DNA of 64,000 nucleotides, taken from the NCBI GenBank assembly GCA_017503075.1, contig JAFVTU010000019.1:92596-156595 (forward strand). Reading direction: 5' to 3'. The position numbers and the translations under genes are program-made. The notes under the pieces are model-generated. The model ran no database searches. It saw only the letters and a list, made by a program, of their open reading frames with translations, and was not told where the DNA came from. Each line of letters begins with the position of its first letter. The first letter of the stretch is position 1. Origin of the DNA: Paludibacteraceae bacterium. GTDB taxonomy: Bacteria; Bacteroidota; Bacteroidia; Bacteroidales; Paludibacteraceae. Of the stretch, positions 34,208 to 43,192 are shown one piece after another.

Positions 34208-34759
34208 ATGATATACAAAATAACATTTTCTTGCGACGATGCAGATGATTTTCGTCGCGTTTTTGAAGCCGATAGCGAAGCTACTTTTCTAGAATTACAC
34301 CAAGCCATCCTGAAGAGCGCAGGCTATCCTGATGATCAAATGACATCGTTCTTCATGTGTAACAGCCATTGGGAAAAAGAGCAAGAAGTAACACTAATGG
34401 AAATGGGCAGTAGCTTTGAGTACGACAACATGGTCATGGAATCTACTCGACTCAGCGACTTGATGGAGGAACGTGGCCAACGATTGATCTATATCTTCGA
34501 CCCTATGTACGAACGCTATTTCTTTGGCAGTTTGACCGATATTATGCCTGGTTATTGCGACGGCATCACATGCGTAGAGTCTCGCGGAGCAGCTCCTAAA
34601 CAGTTGCAAACCGAGGATGCTGCCGAAGCGGCTCGAGCAAAAGATGCCAAAGATTGGGGACTAGACGATGACCTTTTTGGCGATAGCCAATTCGACATCG
34701 ATGACCTTGATGCTGAAGGATTCCAAGATTTGAGCTTTGACGACGGCTCAATGTTCTAA
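34208..34759 (+). CDS. pRiA4b ORF-3-like protein
   Basis: 183 residues. The N-terminal 120 residues (ITFSCDDADDFRRVFEADSEATFLELH, then YPDDQMTSFFMCNSHWEK and RLIYIFDPMYERYFFGSL) match the fold of plasmid pRiA4b ORF-3-like proteins, in Bacteroidales usually a house-keeping gene just before miaA rather than a mobile gene. The C-terminus is very acidic (DDDLFGDSQFDIDDLDAEGF). Its stop shares one base with the miaA start (TAATG). Molecular function unknown. Confidence 0.7.
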   Translation: MIYKITFSCDDADDFRRVFEADSEATFLELHQAILKSAGYPDDQMTSFFMCNSHWEKEQEVTLMEMGSSFEYDNMVMESTRLSDLMEERGQRLIYIFDPMYERYFFGSLTDIMPGYCDGITCVESRGAAPKQLQTEDAAEAARAKDAKDWGLDDDLFGDSQFDIDDLDAEGFQDLSFDDGSMF

Positions 34760-35646
34760 TGCCAACATTAGTTGTCATATTGGGACCTACTGGAGTGGGC
34801 AAAACCGAACTCAGCCTCCGTTTGGCAGAAGAGTATGGATGCCCTATTGTCAGCGCTGATTCACGCCAAATATACCGCGACTTACCTATTGGCACCGCAG
34901 CGCCCACTGCCGAAGAGTTAGCTAGAGTCAAACACTACTTTATCGGTTGCAAAGCACTCACCGAAACCTACAATGCTGGACAATATGCTCGCGATTGCAA
35001 GCGGCTGCTAAATGACTTGTTTCTGCAACACGAGCGGGTCATCATGGTAGGAGGAAGTATGATGTATATTGATGCGGTCTGCAAGGGCTTAGACGATATT
35101 CCCGATGTACCCGAAACCATTCGACGAGAGCTGCAGTGTCAATATGCAGAGCATGGATTAACATGGCTGCAACAAGAAGTGCAGCAGATTGATCCCGTAT
35201 ATTGGGCGGAAGTGGATCAGCAGAACCCCCAACGACTAATGCACTGCGTAGAAGTGACTCGCGTGAGCGGAAAACCCTACTCCTCCTTCCGTAAAAATAG
35301 CACACTTACTGCGGCCGAGCGAGGTTTTGAGGTGGAGTACCGAATGGTAGAACGACCACGGGAAGAATTGTACCAACGCATCAACCTACGCGTACATCAG
35401 ATGGTGCAAGCAGGATTGCTCGACGAGGCCAAGCGCGCATTCCAACTTTTGCAGATACCACTCACATCACGAGATCTGAATACAAAAGAGTTACTTCCTA
35501 ATAGCATCAATACTGTAGGTTACAAAGAGTTGCTTCCTTACTTTAGAGGAGAATACAGCCTAGATAGGGCCATAGAGCTCATACAACAAAATAGCCGACA
35601 CTACGCCAAACGACAAATGACTTGGTGGCGACGTGATCCAAAATAA
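34759..35646 (+). CDS. miaA: tRNA dimethylallyltransferase
   Basis: Adds the isopentenyl group to A37 of tRNAs reading U-starting codons. The 295-residue protein has P-loop GPTGVGKTELS at residues 8-18, SADSRQIYRDLPIGTAAPT, VGGSMMYIDAVCKGLDDIP, and the C-terminal TVGYKELLPYFRGE. Translationally coupled to the preceding gene through a TAATG overlap, and the next gene begins 7 nt after its stop. Confidence 0.93.
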   Translation: MPTLVVILGPTGVGKTELSLRLAEEYGCPIVSADSRQIYRDLPIGTAAPTAEELARVKHYFIGCKALTETYNAGQYARDCKRLLNDLFLQHERVIMVGGSMMYIDAVCKGLDDIPDVPETIRRELQCQYAEHGLTWLQQEVQQIDPVYWAEVDQQNPQRLMHCVEVTRVSGKPYSSFRKNSTLTAAERGFEVEYRMVERPREELYQRINLRVHQMVQAGLLDEAKRAFQLLQIPLTSRDLNTKELLPNSINTVGYKELLPYFRGEYSLDRAIELIQQNSRHYAKRQMTWWRRDPK

Positions 35647-35653
35647 CAAGAGA

Positions 35654-36700
35654 ATGAAAAAGATTATTATCATAGCATTTGCACTTGCGATGATCGTAGG
35701 ATGCAAAAAGGTGGATGTCAAGTTCGATTACTCACCTGCCGAACCTCGTGCAGGACAGACCGTCTCATTCACTAACCGTAGTAGCGCGGGAGAAAGCTGG
35801 TTATGGACCTTTGGTGACAACGCTACCAGCCTGCTCAAGAGTCCTAATAAAGTTTACAAGAAACCAGGCGAATATGTAGTGACTTTGATGGTGGATAGCG
35901 CTAAGTATCTCACACACAGCAAGGTGATTATAGTGTATGACACTGTGCCTACATTTGTTTCTTCATCCGATTCTATCTTGCATTATCAGGATGTCACTTT
36001 CACTGCCAATGTGTACAACCCCTTCAATCATGAGTTAATCTACGATTGGGTTTTACCCGACGATTGCAAGATAGTAGCTGGTTCACGCACTAGCAGAAGT
36101 GTTGCTGTATATTTCACCACAGTAGGTAAGAAGAGTGTCAAACTGAATCTTACACAAAAGGACACTCCATATGCTATCGAAAAGGTGTTTGATGTCCATC
36201 TCACATTGGCTCCTTCCATCGTCATGCGTACAACCGAACATACCGTCTTGCGTCAGCGTATGATCAACGATCGATTTGAGTATCCTAGTTCGGCCACTGC
36301 TGAAGATGTACGAATCATCGAACTCACCAACGACACCGCTGTCACCTTCAATGGTCAAACTTTCTACGCCAGCCTAATGGCAAACACCGTTACTGGGTTT
36401 GTTGGCTTAACTATCAACCATATACAGATTGATGCCATGGCACAAAAATGGTATATCACCACACCTAATGGACTATTTGTAGCTAATATGGACGGCAGTT
36501 ATCTAGAAAGTATTGACCCTGATGCTACAGGAGCCATCTTCGTGGATACATACCGCAATCGTATCTATTGGGCTAGCAACAAGGGGGTATATGGCATGCC
36601 TTTGGTTAAGAGTAAAAACAATCGCTTCACTACCACTCCCCTACAATACAACGATCTTACTAATGTTGACCGAATCGTAGTCAACGAAAAATTACAATAA
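35654..36700 (+). CDS. PKD-domain lipoprotein
   Basis: 348 residues. Lipoprotein signal KKIIIIAFALAMIVGC with Cys at about residue 17, then a PKD domain (AEPRAGQTVSFTNRSS, SWLWTFGDNATS..., EYVVTLMV) at about 25-95, a second Ig-like region, and a C-terminal part with the pattern of beta-propeller strands (QKWYITTPNGLFVANMDGS, NRIYWASNKGVYGM). Expected at the cell envelope, possibly surface exposed. No specific partner; it sits between miaA and glycogen synthase in one operon, a placement that looks incidental. Confidence 0.8.
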   Translation: MKKIIIIAFALAMIVGCKKVDVKFDYSPAEPRAGQTVSFTNRSSAGESWLWTFGDNATSLLKSPNKVYKKPGEYVVTLMVDSAKYLTHSKVIIVYDTVPTFVSSSDSILHYQDVTFTANVYNPFNHELIYDWVLPDDCKIVAGSRTSRSVAVYFTTVGKKSVKLNLTQKDTPYAIEKVFDVHLTLAPSIVMRTTEHTVLRQRMINDRFEYPSSATAEDVRIIELTNDTAVTFNGQTFYASLMANTVTGFVGLTINHIQIDAMAQKWYITTPNGLFVANMDGSYLESIDPDATGAIFVDTYRNRIYWASNKGVYGMPLVKSKNNRFTTTPLQYNDLTNVDRIVVNEKLQ

Positions 36701-36706
36701 TCACAC

Positions 36707-38203
36707 ATGCAACCTCAGTACATTTTCGAAACTAGTTGGGAGGTATGCAATCGTGTAGGCGGCATCTATGCCGTACTTTCTACACGCGCTGCTTCCATGC
36801 AAAAAGAACATAAAGACAAAGTCATCTTCTTTGGTCCCGACTTCGGCGACCATTCCAATCTCACTTTCAAGGAGAGCAAGACCGTCCTCAAAGGTTGGCG
36901 CCCTAAAGGTGTACGCGTAGGTCGTTGGCAAGTGCCAGGCAACCCTATTGCAGTGCTCCTCAAGTGGGATGAACTGTGGGCGGAGAAAGACCAAATCTTC
37001 GGTCATATGTGGGAGAAGTATGGCGTGCAGAGCCATGCTGCCTACGGCGATTATGATGAGAGTTGCCTCTTTGCTTATGCTGTCGGACAAGTAGCAGAAA
37101 GTTTGTATCTCCATTTGGATATGCCTACTACCGTGATGCATTGCAACGAATGGCAAACGGCATTCACTATCCTTTACTTGCGCGAGCATTGCCCTGCTAT
37201 CGGTACGCTCTTCACGACCCATGCTACCAGCATTGGTCGCAGTATCGCAGGCAATGGCAAGCCGCTATACGATTGCTTTGATGGCTTCCATGGCGATCAG
37301 ATTGCTCAGGAGCTGAATATGGTCAGCAAGCACTCTGCCGAGAAGAAAGCAGCGCACTATGCCGACTGCTTCACTACTGTGAGCAACATCACTGCTCGCG
37401 AGTGCAAACAACTGCTTGATAAGCCAGTGGATATTGTTACTCCTAATGGCTTTGAGCAGGGGTTTGTGCCACAAGGCAAGGACTTTGAGGCAGCACGTAA
37501 ACGTGCACGCAATACCTTAATATCCCTCGCACGCGCAAAAGGCATAGATGCACAAGGCACCGATATGCTGATTGGTACAGCTGGTCGCTTCGAATGGAAG
37601 AACAAAGGCATCGATGTCTTTTTGGAGGCGATGAGAAAATTAGGCGAAGCCCCTGCCTCTACACATTACACCTTACACCCTACACCATCACAAAAGCAAG
37701 TCATCGCTTTCGTGATGATCCCCTACCTCGATCGCCAAGACTTTACCGTCGGTAATGTGCATGTAGTCTTTGTGCCCACTTACCTCAACGGCAACGATGG
37801 CGTACTCAACTTACCCTACTACGACTTGCTCATCGGGCTAGACTTGACCGTCTTCCCTAGCTACTACGAGCCATGGGGTTATACCCCACTCGAAAGTATG
37901 GCTTTCCATGTGCCTACTATCACCACCAGTTTGAGTGGATATGGTGTATGGTGCGAGGAGCAGGGTTGCACCACCATTGACAAGGGTGTAGCAGTCATTT
38001 ATCGCAACGATAGCAATACCGATGATGTGATTCAACATATTGTCCATACGATTGAGTATTACCTCTCGCTCACTCCACGCAAGGTAGCCGCTGCCCGCAA
38101 GGCAGCAGTAGAGTTGGCATTGCAAGCCGAGTGGCAACACTTCTTCCCATATTACCGCCCAGCCTACGCTATCGCCCTTAAGAAAGCCGCCGCTCGTCAG
38201 TAA
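36707..38203 (+). CDS. Glycogen synthase (GT3-like), with a repeat-derived insert
   Basis: 498 residues. It begins QYIFETSWEVCNRVGGIYAVLSTRA, the acceptor-side motif of the GT3-like glycogen synthases of Bacteroidota, and carries SKHSAEKKAAHYADCFTTVS and the donor-side FPSYYEPWGYTPLESMAFHVPT. It elongates alpha-1,4-glucan from a nucleotide-glucose donor. Between a conserved FEWKNKGIDVFLEAM segment and QVIAFVMIP, residues about 318-328 (ASTHYTLHPTPSQ) are encoded by 37660-37692, a copy of the intergenic TTACACCCTACACC repeat. The rest of the glucan genes are 30 kb away. Confidence 0.88.
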   Translation: MQPQYIFETSWEVCNRVGGIYAVLSTRAASMQKEHKDKVIFFGPDFGDHSNLTFKESKTVLKGWRPKGVRVGRWQVPGNPIAVLLKWDELWAEKDQIFGHMWEKYGVQSHAAYGDYDESCLFAYAVGQVAESLYLHLDMPTTVMHCNEWQTAFTILYLREHCPAIGTLFTTHATSIGRSIAGNGKPLYDCFDGFHGDQIAQELNMVSKHSAEKKAAHYADCFTTVSNITARECKQLLDKPVDIVTPNGFEQGFVPQGKDFEAARKRARNTLISLARAKGIDAQGTDMLIGTAGRFEWKNKGIDVFLEAMRKLGEAPASTHYTLHPTPSQKQVIAFVMIPYLDRQDFTVGNVHVVFVPTYLNGNDGVLNLPYYDLLIGLDLTVFPSYYEPWGYTPLESMAFHVPTITTSLSGYGVWCEEQGCTTIDKGVAVIYRNDSNTDDVIQHIVHTIEYYLSLTPRKVAAARKAAVELALQAEWQHFFPYYRPAYAIALKKAAARQ

Positions 38204-38221
38204 AGTATGGCAAATATATAG

Positions 38222-38252
38222 AAAAGGGAGCACTAATCTGTGCTCCCTTCTT
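38222..38252 (+). terminator. Terminator of the miaA-glycogen synthase operon
   Basis: GGGAGCAC (38226-38233) and GTGCTCCC (38240-38247) enclose TAATCT; a pyrimidine-rich tail follows. Confidence 0.8.
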
Positions 38253-38257
38253 CCCCT

Positions 38258-38449
38258 CGCCTTTACACCCTACACTCTACACCATCTAACCTATTACGGG
38301 TTCATGACGGGTTCATACTATACCTTCACTACATATACTATGAGATTACTATAAGATTAGTATATGATAATTATGTGATTCCCACCCCTTGCTTATCCTA
38401 TAGCAATACCGTTACCACTCCGATACCACTTAGAATGTTCACCGATCTT
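38258..38449. repeat. TTTACACCCTACAC repeat and 11-bp-periodic array
   Basis: 38258-38287 repeats the CCTTTACACCCTACAC words seen at 22013, 37665 and (complement) 46305. From 38296 to 38449 the sequence parses into fourteen 11-nt units, for example ACGGGTTCATG, ACGGGTTCATA, then ATGAGATTACT, ATAAGATTAGT, ATATGATAATT, ATGTGATTCCC. Confidence 0.8.
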
Positions 38450-38944
38450 TCTCCGAAAATATAGCGTGGGTATTTGGGGTAAAATAGGGTATTTAGGGAC
38501 ATTTCTCATTTACCCTATATACCCTAAAAAAACCTAAATACTGTCTTTGTTTTTTCTTCTCCACACAAATAACAAATCCATATAACCGATTCTTTTTCAT
38601 TCGATTATGCTGATTTATCTTATCACCTAATAACCTTATCACCTCCATCCTACGGACTTTCTACAAACGCTTTCTCAGCCCTCCTCAAAAGTCCGCAGAA
38701 ACTTATCACTCATCACTTATAGTTCATAGTTAGTTTAACCCTTTCTCCCTAAAAATCAATGCTCCCTTCTTAATTACGCAGAGTGGCATTTTCGTTTAAT
38801 TTCTCGTTTGTGATTTTTTGAAAAAGTTTCTTCGCACGAAGATTGTGCCGAAAGTTGCTACAACTGTGTTCTATTTGCACATCAAAAAATCAGAGTAATT
38901 TATCTCAAAAATACGCTATTTTTTTATGATTAGTGTTTATTTAG
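38450..38944. other. Gene-free stretch with a telomere-like inverted repeat
   Basis: TAGGGTATTTAGGG (38485-38498) pairs with CCCTATATACCCTA (38513-38526), 13 of 14 bases complementary, loop 14 nt; no T tract, so not a typical terminator. 38650-38745 contains further TTATCACTCATCAC-type words shared with 22150-22200. The remainder to 38944 is AT-rich and shows no gene or clear promoter. Confidence 0.6.
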
Positions 38945-39323
38945 TTATTTTTTTTTTGATGGGTATCTTTCAGGGAAAAAGTGTTCGTGTAATGAGTAAA
39001 GATGAACAGTTGCGTAGTTGTTAGATACTTTTATAGAAACATATCCTCTAGCATTGGCTATATCGCAATCTCCTGTAGTATATACATCTATGCATGTATC
39101 TTTGTTAATCAAGGATAGATGATTGTAAGACACATCGTCAAAGCGAATTTTGGTAACAAGCGAGTCAGCGTGGTTGTCGTATATACCACATAATCCATCT
39201 TTATAGACGATACTATATTGTTCATCTTCGGTTGGCTCTATGCGGTCGAAGGGCCTTATTGGTGCAGGAGGCGGCAAATAGGGCGATAGTCGTTAATGTG
39301 ATAAAAAAGCAAAGGTGTTTCAT
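38945..39323 (-). pseudogene. Frameshifted lipoprotein, paralogue of 39874-40194
   Basis: Starting at the ATG at 39323, the minus strand encodes a good lipoprotein signal (MKHLCFFITLTTIALFAASC) followed by TNK. The frame then shifts: one surplus G in AAGGCCC moves the reading off, and the natural continuation PFDRIEPTEDEQYSIVYKDG lies in another frame. That continuation aligns with PFSRLEPTEIERYSIAYSIG of the intact paralogue, so a single-base insertion broke the gene. Confidence 0.8.
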
Positions 39324-39344
39324 ACTGATTAGGGTTCCTTGAAT

Positions 39345-39845
39345 TTACGAATGAATATGAAATGGTTGTTTCCATTCCCCGTTGCGGTGGATGAGTGATC
39401 TAAGCCAGATATCATCTTCCATACCATATCCATCGCAATCTCCACAATCACCTCGTTTGATACAGTACATTAATTCTACATCATTTGTACGAACGGAGCA
39501 ATGAAAAATCACATCTTCTTGCTCTGTACAGATTTTTTCGAGAGATCCTATTTGTGGTAATTGTTCCCATTCTTTTTGGTATGGGAAATGCCATTCTAAT
39601 CCGCGGACTTCATTTTTATCCCCTTCTTCCCATGTACTTAATACAATTTGAAGAGCCATTTCAAAAGGACAATCTTTAGGGATAACGAATGCTATTGCTT
39701 CTTCATATGCAAAAGATGCCCACCCCCTTCTAATATCCAATTCTACATATATCTCTCTTAATTTTTCAATAGACATCTCGCCTTTGCAAAATAGGCGAAT
39801 ATCATTGGCAGCTGCTAGCCAATAAGAGTCATTTTTCGTTTGCAT
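39345..39845 (-). CDS. Uncharacterised protein A1 of a duplicated gene pair
   Basis: 166 residues from ATG 39845 (MQTKNDSYW...), soluble, without a signal. Landmarks: FPYQKEWEQLPQIGSLEKIC near the middle and a Cys/Gly/Asp-rich segment CIKRGDCGDCDGYGMEDD near the C-terminus. The copy at 40221-40727 has the same landmarks, proving duplication of the pair. No family recognised; the cluster (small cytosolic protein followed by a small lipoprotein) is reminiscent of accessory or immunity-type genes but nothing proves this. Confidence 0.65.
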   Translation of the reverse strand: MQTKNDSYWLAAANDIRLFCKGEMSIEKLREIYVELDIRRGWASFAYEEAIAFVIPKDCPFEMALQIVLSTWEEGDKNEVRGLEWHFPYQKEWEQLPQIGSLEKICTEQEDVIFHCSVRTNDVELMYCIKRGDCGDCDGYGMEDDIWLRSLIHRNGEWKQPFHIHS

Positions 39846-39873
39846 AGTTTGATTGTTTTTGGTGGTTAACACA

Positions 39874-40194
39874 TTATTTTTGGGGAAATATGATTTCCAT
39901 TGTTTCGTTGGTAGAATGTTCGATAGCCAGCATACCGATGCAGCTATCCAATTCGCATCGCCATATGCTAATCTCTAATCCGTCTTCTATGGTAGTGCGG
40001 TTGTAGCGTAGCGCATCGTATTTGATGGCGGTAATGAGACTATCTGCATTGTTGTCGTACAGACCGCATTTGCCAATACTATATGCGATGCTGTAGCGCT
40101 CAATCTCGGTTGGTTCTAAACGGGAGAAAGGTTTGCGGGTGCAAGCAGTAAAAACGATGGTGATTACTATCAAAATATAAAATACTGGTTTCAT
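39874..40194 (-). CDS. Small lipoprotein B2 of a duplicated gene pair
   Basis: 106 residues from ATG 40194. Signal KPVFYILIVITIVFTAC with lipobox Cys, then RKPFSRLEPTEIERYSIAY, KCGLYDNNADSLITAIKYD and a short strand-rich tail. It is the intact counterpart of the frameshifted gene at 38945-39323. It follows the broken A2 copy by 26 nt. Function unknown. Confidence 0.65.
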   Translation of the reverse strand: MKPVFYILIVITIVFTACTRKPFSRLEPTEIERYSIAYSIGKCGLYDNNADSLITAIKYDALRYNRTTIEDGLEISIWRCELDSCIGMLAIEHSTNETMEIIFPQK

Positions 40195-40220
40195 AAGTAT
40201 TTCATTTTCTGTATTAGGAT

Positions 40221-40727
40221 TTACTTTTCTATCTGGAAGGGGCGTACCCACTCTCCTTTTTTATTAATTCTGGCAAGAAGCCAAGTATCATCTTCCATAC
40301 CATATCCGTCGCTATCGCCACAGTCTCCTTGCTTAATACAATATCTAAGTACGATCTCATCCTCATAGACGGAACAGCGGAAATTTACATCTCTTTGTTC
40401 GGCACAGATTTTTTCTAATGATCCTATTTGTGGTAGTTGTTCCCACTCTTTTTGGTAGGGGAATATCCACCCGCCAATGTCTGCAAAATTTTGGTCTTTC
40501 GGTTCATGATCCGTACTAAATGCTAATTCTAACGCTTTGTGGAATGGACATTCTCTGGGAATTACAATACACATAACCTCTTCGTAATTATGTCAACCAA
40601 TATATCCTTTTCTAATATCTAATTCTGGATATTTGTTTTTCATCTCTTCTAAAGAGATTACACCTTTTCGAAAAAAGCGTATATCGTCAGCCAATGCTGA
40701 CCAATAAGAATCGTTTTTTGTGTTCAT
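40221..40727 (-). pseudogene. Nonsense-mutated copy A2 of the duplicated gene
   Basis: From ATG 40727 the frame reads MNTKNDSYWSALADDIRFF and on to LDIRKGYIG, then TGA (complement of 40593-40595), then continues in the same frame with HNYEEVMCIVIPRECPF and FPYQKEWEQLPQIGSLEKIC to a normal end. The intact paralogue reads through the same place with SFAYEEAIAFVIP. One in-frame stop therefore interrupts the gene at about residue 44 of 168. Re-initiation at an internal codon could give a truncated product. Confidence 0.8.
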
Positions 40728-40753
40728 GTTTTTTTACTATCATTATTGCTCAC

Positions 40754-41245
40754 TTAATAATATTCTCCTGTTAATTGCTGCAGTTCGACTTGCATTTGTA
40801 CGGACGATCCATCTCTCCTATGCATTTGTTCGTATTTTTGGCGTTGATCTCCTTTGACAATTTCCCAAAAACTATATTCCATTACATTATAGCCATAATA
40901 CATTGAAGGACTGGCATATACTAATCTCAAATCATAATGTTTATCCACATAATATGAATCTGAACCTCCATTAGTGTATATACGGTTTCCATACTGATCT
41001 ACTCCGTTAAACTTATAACTAATGTCAATGGTATTAACAGAACCATATTGTTGCGTTGTAACAACAAGCTTGTTCTCATAAATTTTGACATAATAACTAC
41101 GAGTCATACCACTATTAAGTGGTCGATTTTGATCCGTCACACCATATCCTGTTTCGGTGAAGATACCTCCGTACAATGGTTTAGGTTCCTGTCTATTAGG
41201 ATAGATAAATAGCAAGAACAATAAAATAGAAAAAAATGTTTTCAT
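40754..41245 (-). CDS. Small exported protein of unknown function
   Basis: 163 residues. Signal KTFFSILLFLLFIYP without a lipobox, followed by a Tyr/Asn/Gly-rich, strand-predicted domain (GGIFTETGYGVTDQNRPLN, YYVKIYENKLVVTTQQYG). AT-rich like its neighbours. It starts 39 nt after the next upstream gene. No recognised family. Confidence 0.6.
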   Translation of the reverse strand: MKTFFSILLFLLFIYPNRQEPKPLYGGIFTETGYGVTDQNRPLNSGMTRSYYVKIYENKLVVTTQQYGSVNTIDISYKFNGVDQYGNRIYTNGGSDSYYVDKHYDLRLVYASPSMYYGYNVMEYSFWEIVKGDQRQKYEQMHRRDGSSVQMQVELQQLTGEYY

Positions 41246-41284
41246 ACAATAAAATATTAATTGGGTTATACATTATTTGCACAA

Positions 41285-41812
41285 TCAACTTTGATTTGCA
41301 TATTCTTCAACAAGTTGAGTTGTAATAGCTTTCAGCATCGGTATATAGCTCTTATGAATATACACCAGAGGTCCTCTATTGTTGCATATATAACAATATC
41401 CATCTCGCTTTAATTCATAACTATGAAAGCGATAACTAGGATATGGTCCTATCACGACCCCCGTACCTATCCACATTTTTTTTATGCTATCATACCCCGC
41501 TTCTATTGCTCTATCTAACAACCAATTCTCATCTATCTTGATTGCGAGATCTATCCGTAGATGATGATATTTCAACATTGAATACGCCCAAATTTTTTCT
41601 ACATCTGCATTTATAAGATTAAATGCCATGGTTTTGAGTTTTGCTGTGTGTTTTTTCTCGGTTTTGAGTGATTTAAGAACTAACATATAGGCATCATGAA
41701 AATTTTTTGTTGCCACATATCTGTCATAGTTCTGACAAATTTCAAAAAATCTATCTTTTTTTTCGTTGGAATTGTAAGGCGTTTTTCCACCTTGTGCAAA
41801 ATCATTCATCAT
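41285..41812 (-). CDS. Hypothetical soluble protein
   Basis: 175 residues, Lys/Tyr-rich, mostly helical in appearance, with a C-terminal CYICNNRGP element. No signal peptide. It begins 55 nt after the tatC stop in the same direction and could be the last gene of the peptide operon, but the gap, the low GC content and lack of a family assignment leave that open. Confidence 0.55.
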   Translation of the reverse strand: MMNDFAQGGKTPYNSNEKKDRFFEICQNYDRYVATKNFHDAYMLVLKSLKTEKKHTAKLKTMAFNLINADVEKIWAYSMLKYHHLRIDLAIKIDENWLLDRAIEAGYDSIKKMWIGTGVVIGPYPSYRFHSYELKRDGYCYICNNRGPLVYIHKSYIPMLKAITTQLVEEYANQS

Positions 41813-41867
41813 ATTTTTTATTATAGATTAAACTTCTTTTTAACACATGATAATAAGTTATTTATTG

Positions 41868-42677
41868 CTATAGAGAATATAGACTATTTCCTTTCGTATG
41901 CGCCACAATATGAATACTCAGTTCGTAGAGCAGGTATAACGGTACTGTTACCAGCAACAATGTGAAAATATCCGCTGTTGGCGTAATGACTGCTGACAAG
42001 ATGGCTAATACTACTATTGCATGTTTGCGGTATTGTACCAATAGCGGTTTGTCTATCAATCCCAATTTTGCCAAGAAATAAGCAATGATAGGTATCTCAA
42101 ATAATATACCCATAAGCAATGATAACACCAATAGTGTTGATATATACGACTTTAGTGCAATTTGATTAATAACCATCTCTTGTACTTGATAGGTACTCAA
42201 GAAACGGAATGCGAAAGGGAATATTACAAAGTAATTTAGCAATACACCCAATGCGAACAATAATACTCCAAAGAATATCAACAGTATTGAATAGCGTTTT
42301 TCTTGTGTGTATAGCGCAGGTGCAATAAAGCCATAAAGTTGGATGATGAGATATGGGAATGCTACTAACACACCCATAATGACTGCCACTTGCAAGTGCG
42401 TAGTGAATTGCGATGCTAATTCGATATTGATAAACTCAATAGCGAAATCTTCTGGGCATAGTGCAGGCATAGACAATCGCTCTGCTACCCAACACAATCC
42501 GCGATAGAGAATAAAGTCGGATTTGGATGGAGCAAAGAGTATGCTGAAGAGTGCGTCCTTAAAGCAGAACGCAGCAATAGCGCATACTAACCACACAGCC
42601 AAGCAACGGAAAACAACCTTTCGGAACACTTCCACATGTTCCCAAAAGGTCATTTTCTCTTCGTTATTATTTTCCAT
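41868..42677 (-). CDS. tatC: Twin-arginine translocase subunit TatC
   Basis: 269 residues with six hydrophobic segments. The N-terminus [16 protein letters not shown] corresponds to the conserved HL.ELR region that binds the RR signal, and [14 protein letters not shown] to the first cytoplasmic loop. TatC is the receptor for twin-arginine substrates. It overlaps tatA by 11 nt and ends a run that begins with a peptide precursor bearing a twin-arginine signal, so it most likely serves that substrate. Confidence 0.93.
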   Translation of the reverse strand: MENNNEEKMTFWEHVEVFRKVVFRCLAVWLVCAIAAFCFKDALFSILFAPSKSDFILYRGLCWVAERLSMPALCPEDFAIEFINIELASQFTTHLQVAVIMGVLVAFPYLIIQLYGFIAPALYTQEKRYSILLIFFGVLLFALGVLLNYFVIFPFAFRFLSTYQVQEMVINQIALKSYISTLLVLSLLMGILFEIPIIAYFLAKLGLIDKPLLVQYRKHAIVVLAILSAVITPTADIFTLLLVTVPLYLLYELSIHIVAHTKGNSLYSL

Positions 42678-42891
42678 CTTGGCTTGGTTGCTGTTCGGTA
42701 GGTTGTTGCGATGGTTGGTCTTCAGAAGGGCGTTTTACTTCCTCTTCCATCTCGTTCATTCCTTGTTTGAAGGATTTAACGCCTTTGCCCAAACCTTTCA
42801 TTAGCTCAGGTATCTTCTTGCCTCCAAATAGCAATAGCACAATGAGAACAATAAAAATAATCTCAGGTGCTCCAATCATGAGTAGTGTCAT
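42667..42891 (-). CDS. tatA: Twin-arginine translocase subunit TatA
   Basis: 74 residues: an N-terminal membrane helix ([23 protein letters not shown], with the FGxKKIPEL hinge diagnostic of TatA), an amphipathic helix ([18 protein letters not shown]) and a Gln/Pro/Glu-rich soluble tail. TatA forms the pore recruited by TatC. It starts 6 nt after the small modification-system gene, in the same operon. Confidence 0.93.
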   Translation of the reverse strand: MTLLMIGAPEIIFIVLIVLLLFGGKKIPELMKGLGKGVKSFKQGMNEMEEEVKRPSEDQPSQQPTEQQPSQDGK

Positions 42892-42897
42892 AGTTGT

Positions 42898-43191
42898 TTA
42901 CTTATTGCAATTACATTCGTTGTTGCAGTTTAGATAAATCTCACAAGTGTCAAAATTGATTTCCCAATTTCCGCCTTCGCAAGATTCCCAATTGTATTTA
43001 GCTGCCATATCGTCCCACCATTGTTGGAACTTGCTGCCTGTTTCGCCCATGTCTTTGACTAGCTTTTCATACAATTCTGCGTTATCAGCAGTAAGAATTT
43101 TTGCCAGTTCGGTCAAACCGTTACGACGCTCAAATAGCGTTTGAATGGTGTTCTTTTCTTCAACAGTTACCTGTCCTACAAGTTTTTTCAT
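42898..43191 (-). CDS. CXXX-repeat peptide modification system small protein
   Basis: 97 residues, soluble. An N-terminal helical part (VEEKNTIQTLFERRNGLTELAKIL) and a short C-terminus carrying CEGG, CEIYLNCNNECNCNK with five cysteines. As I recall the TIGR families of CXXX-repeat loci, a small 'modification system protein' of this size accompanies the two maturases; the resemblance fits but was not tested. It could act as a precursor-binding partner or sulfur/metal carrier. Starts 1 nt after the maturase stop. Confidence 0.7.
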   Translation of the reverse strand: MKKLVGQVTVEEKNTIQTLFERRNGLTELAKILTADNAELYEKLVKDMGETGSKFQQWWDDMAAKYNWESCEGGNWEINFDTCEIYLNCNNECNCNK

Positions 43192-43192
43192 C

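Noticed and set aside
34208-34759. Mobile-element origin suggested by the pRiA4b ORF-3 / IS1096 passenger naming
   Set aside because: It is coupled to miaA by a one-base overlap, with ordinary composition and no inverted repeats or transposase.
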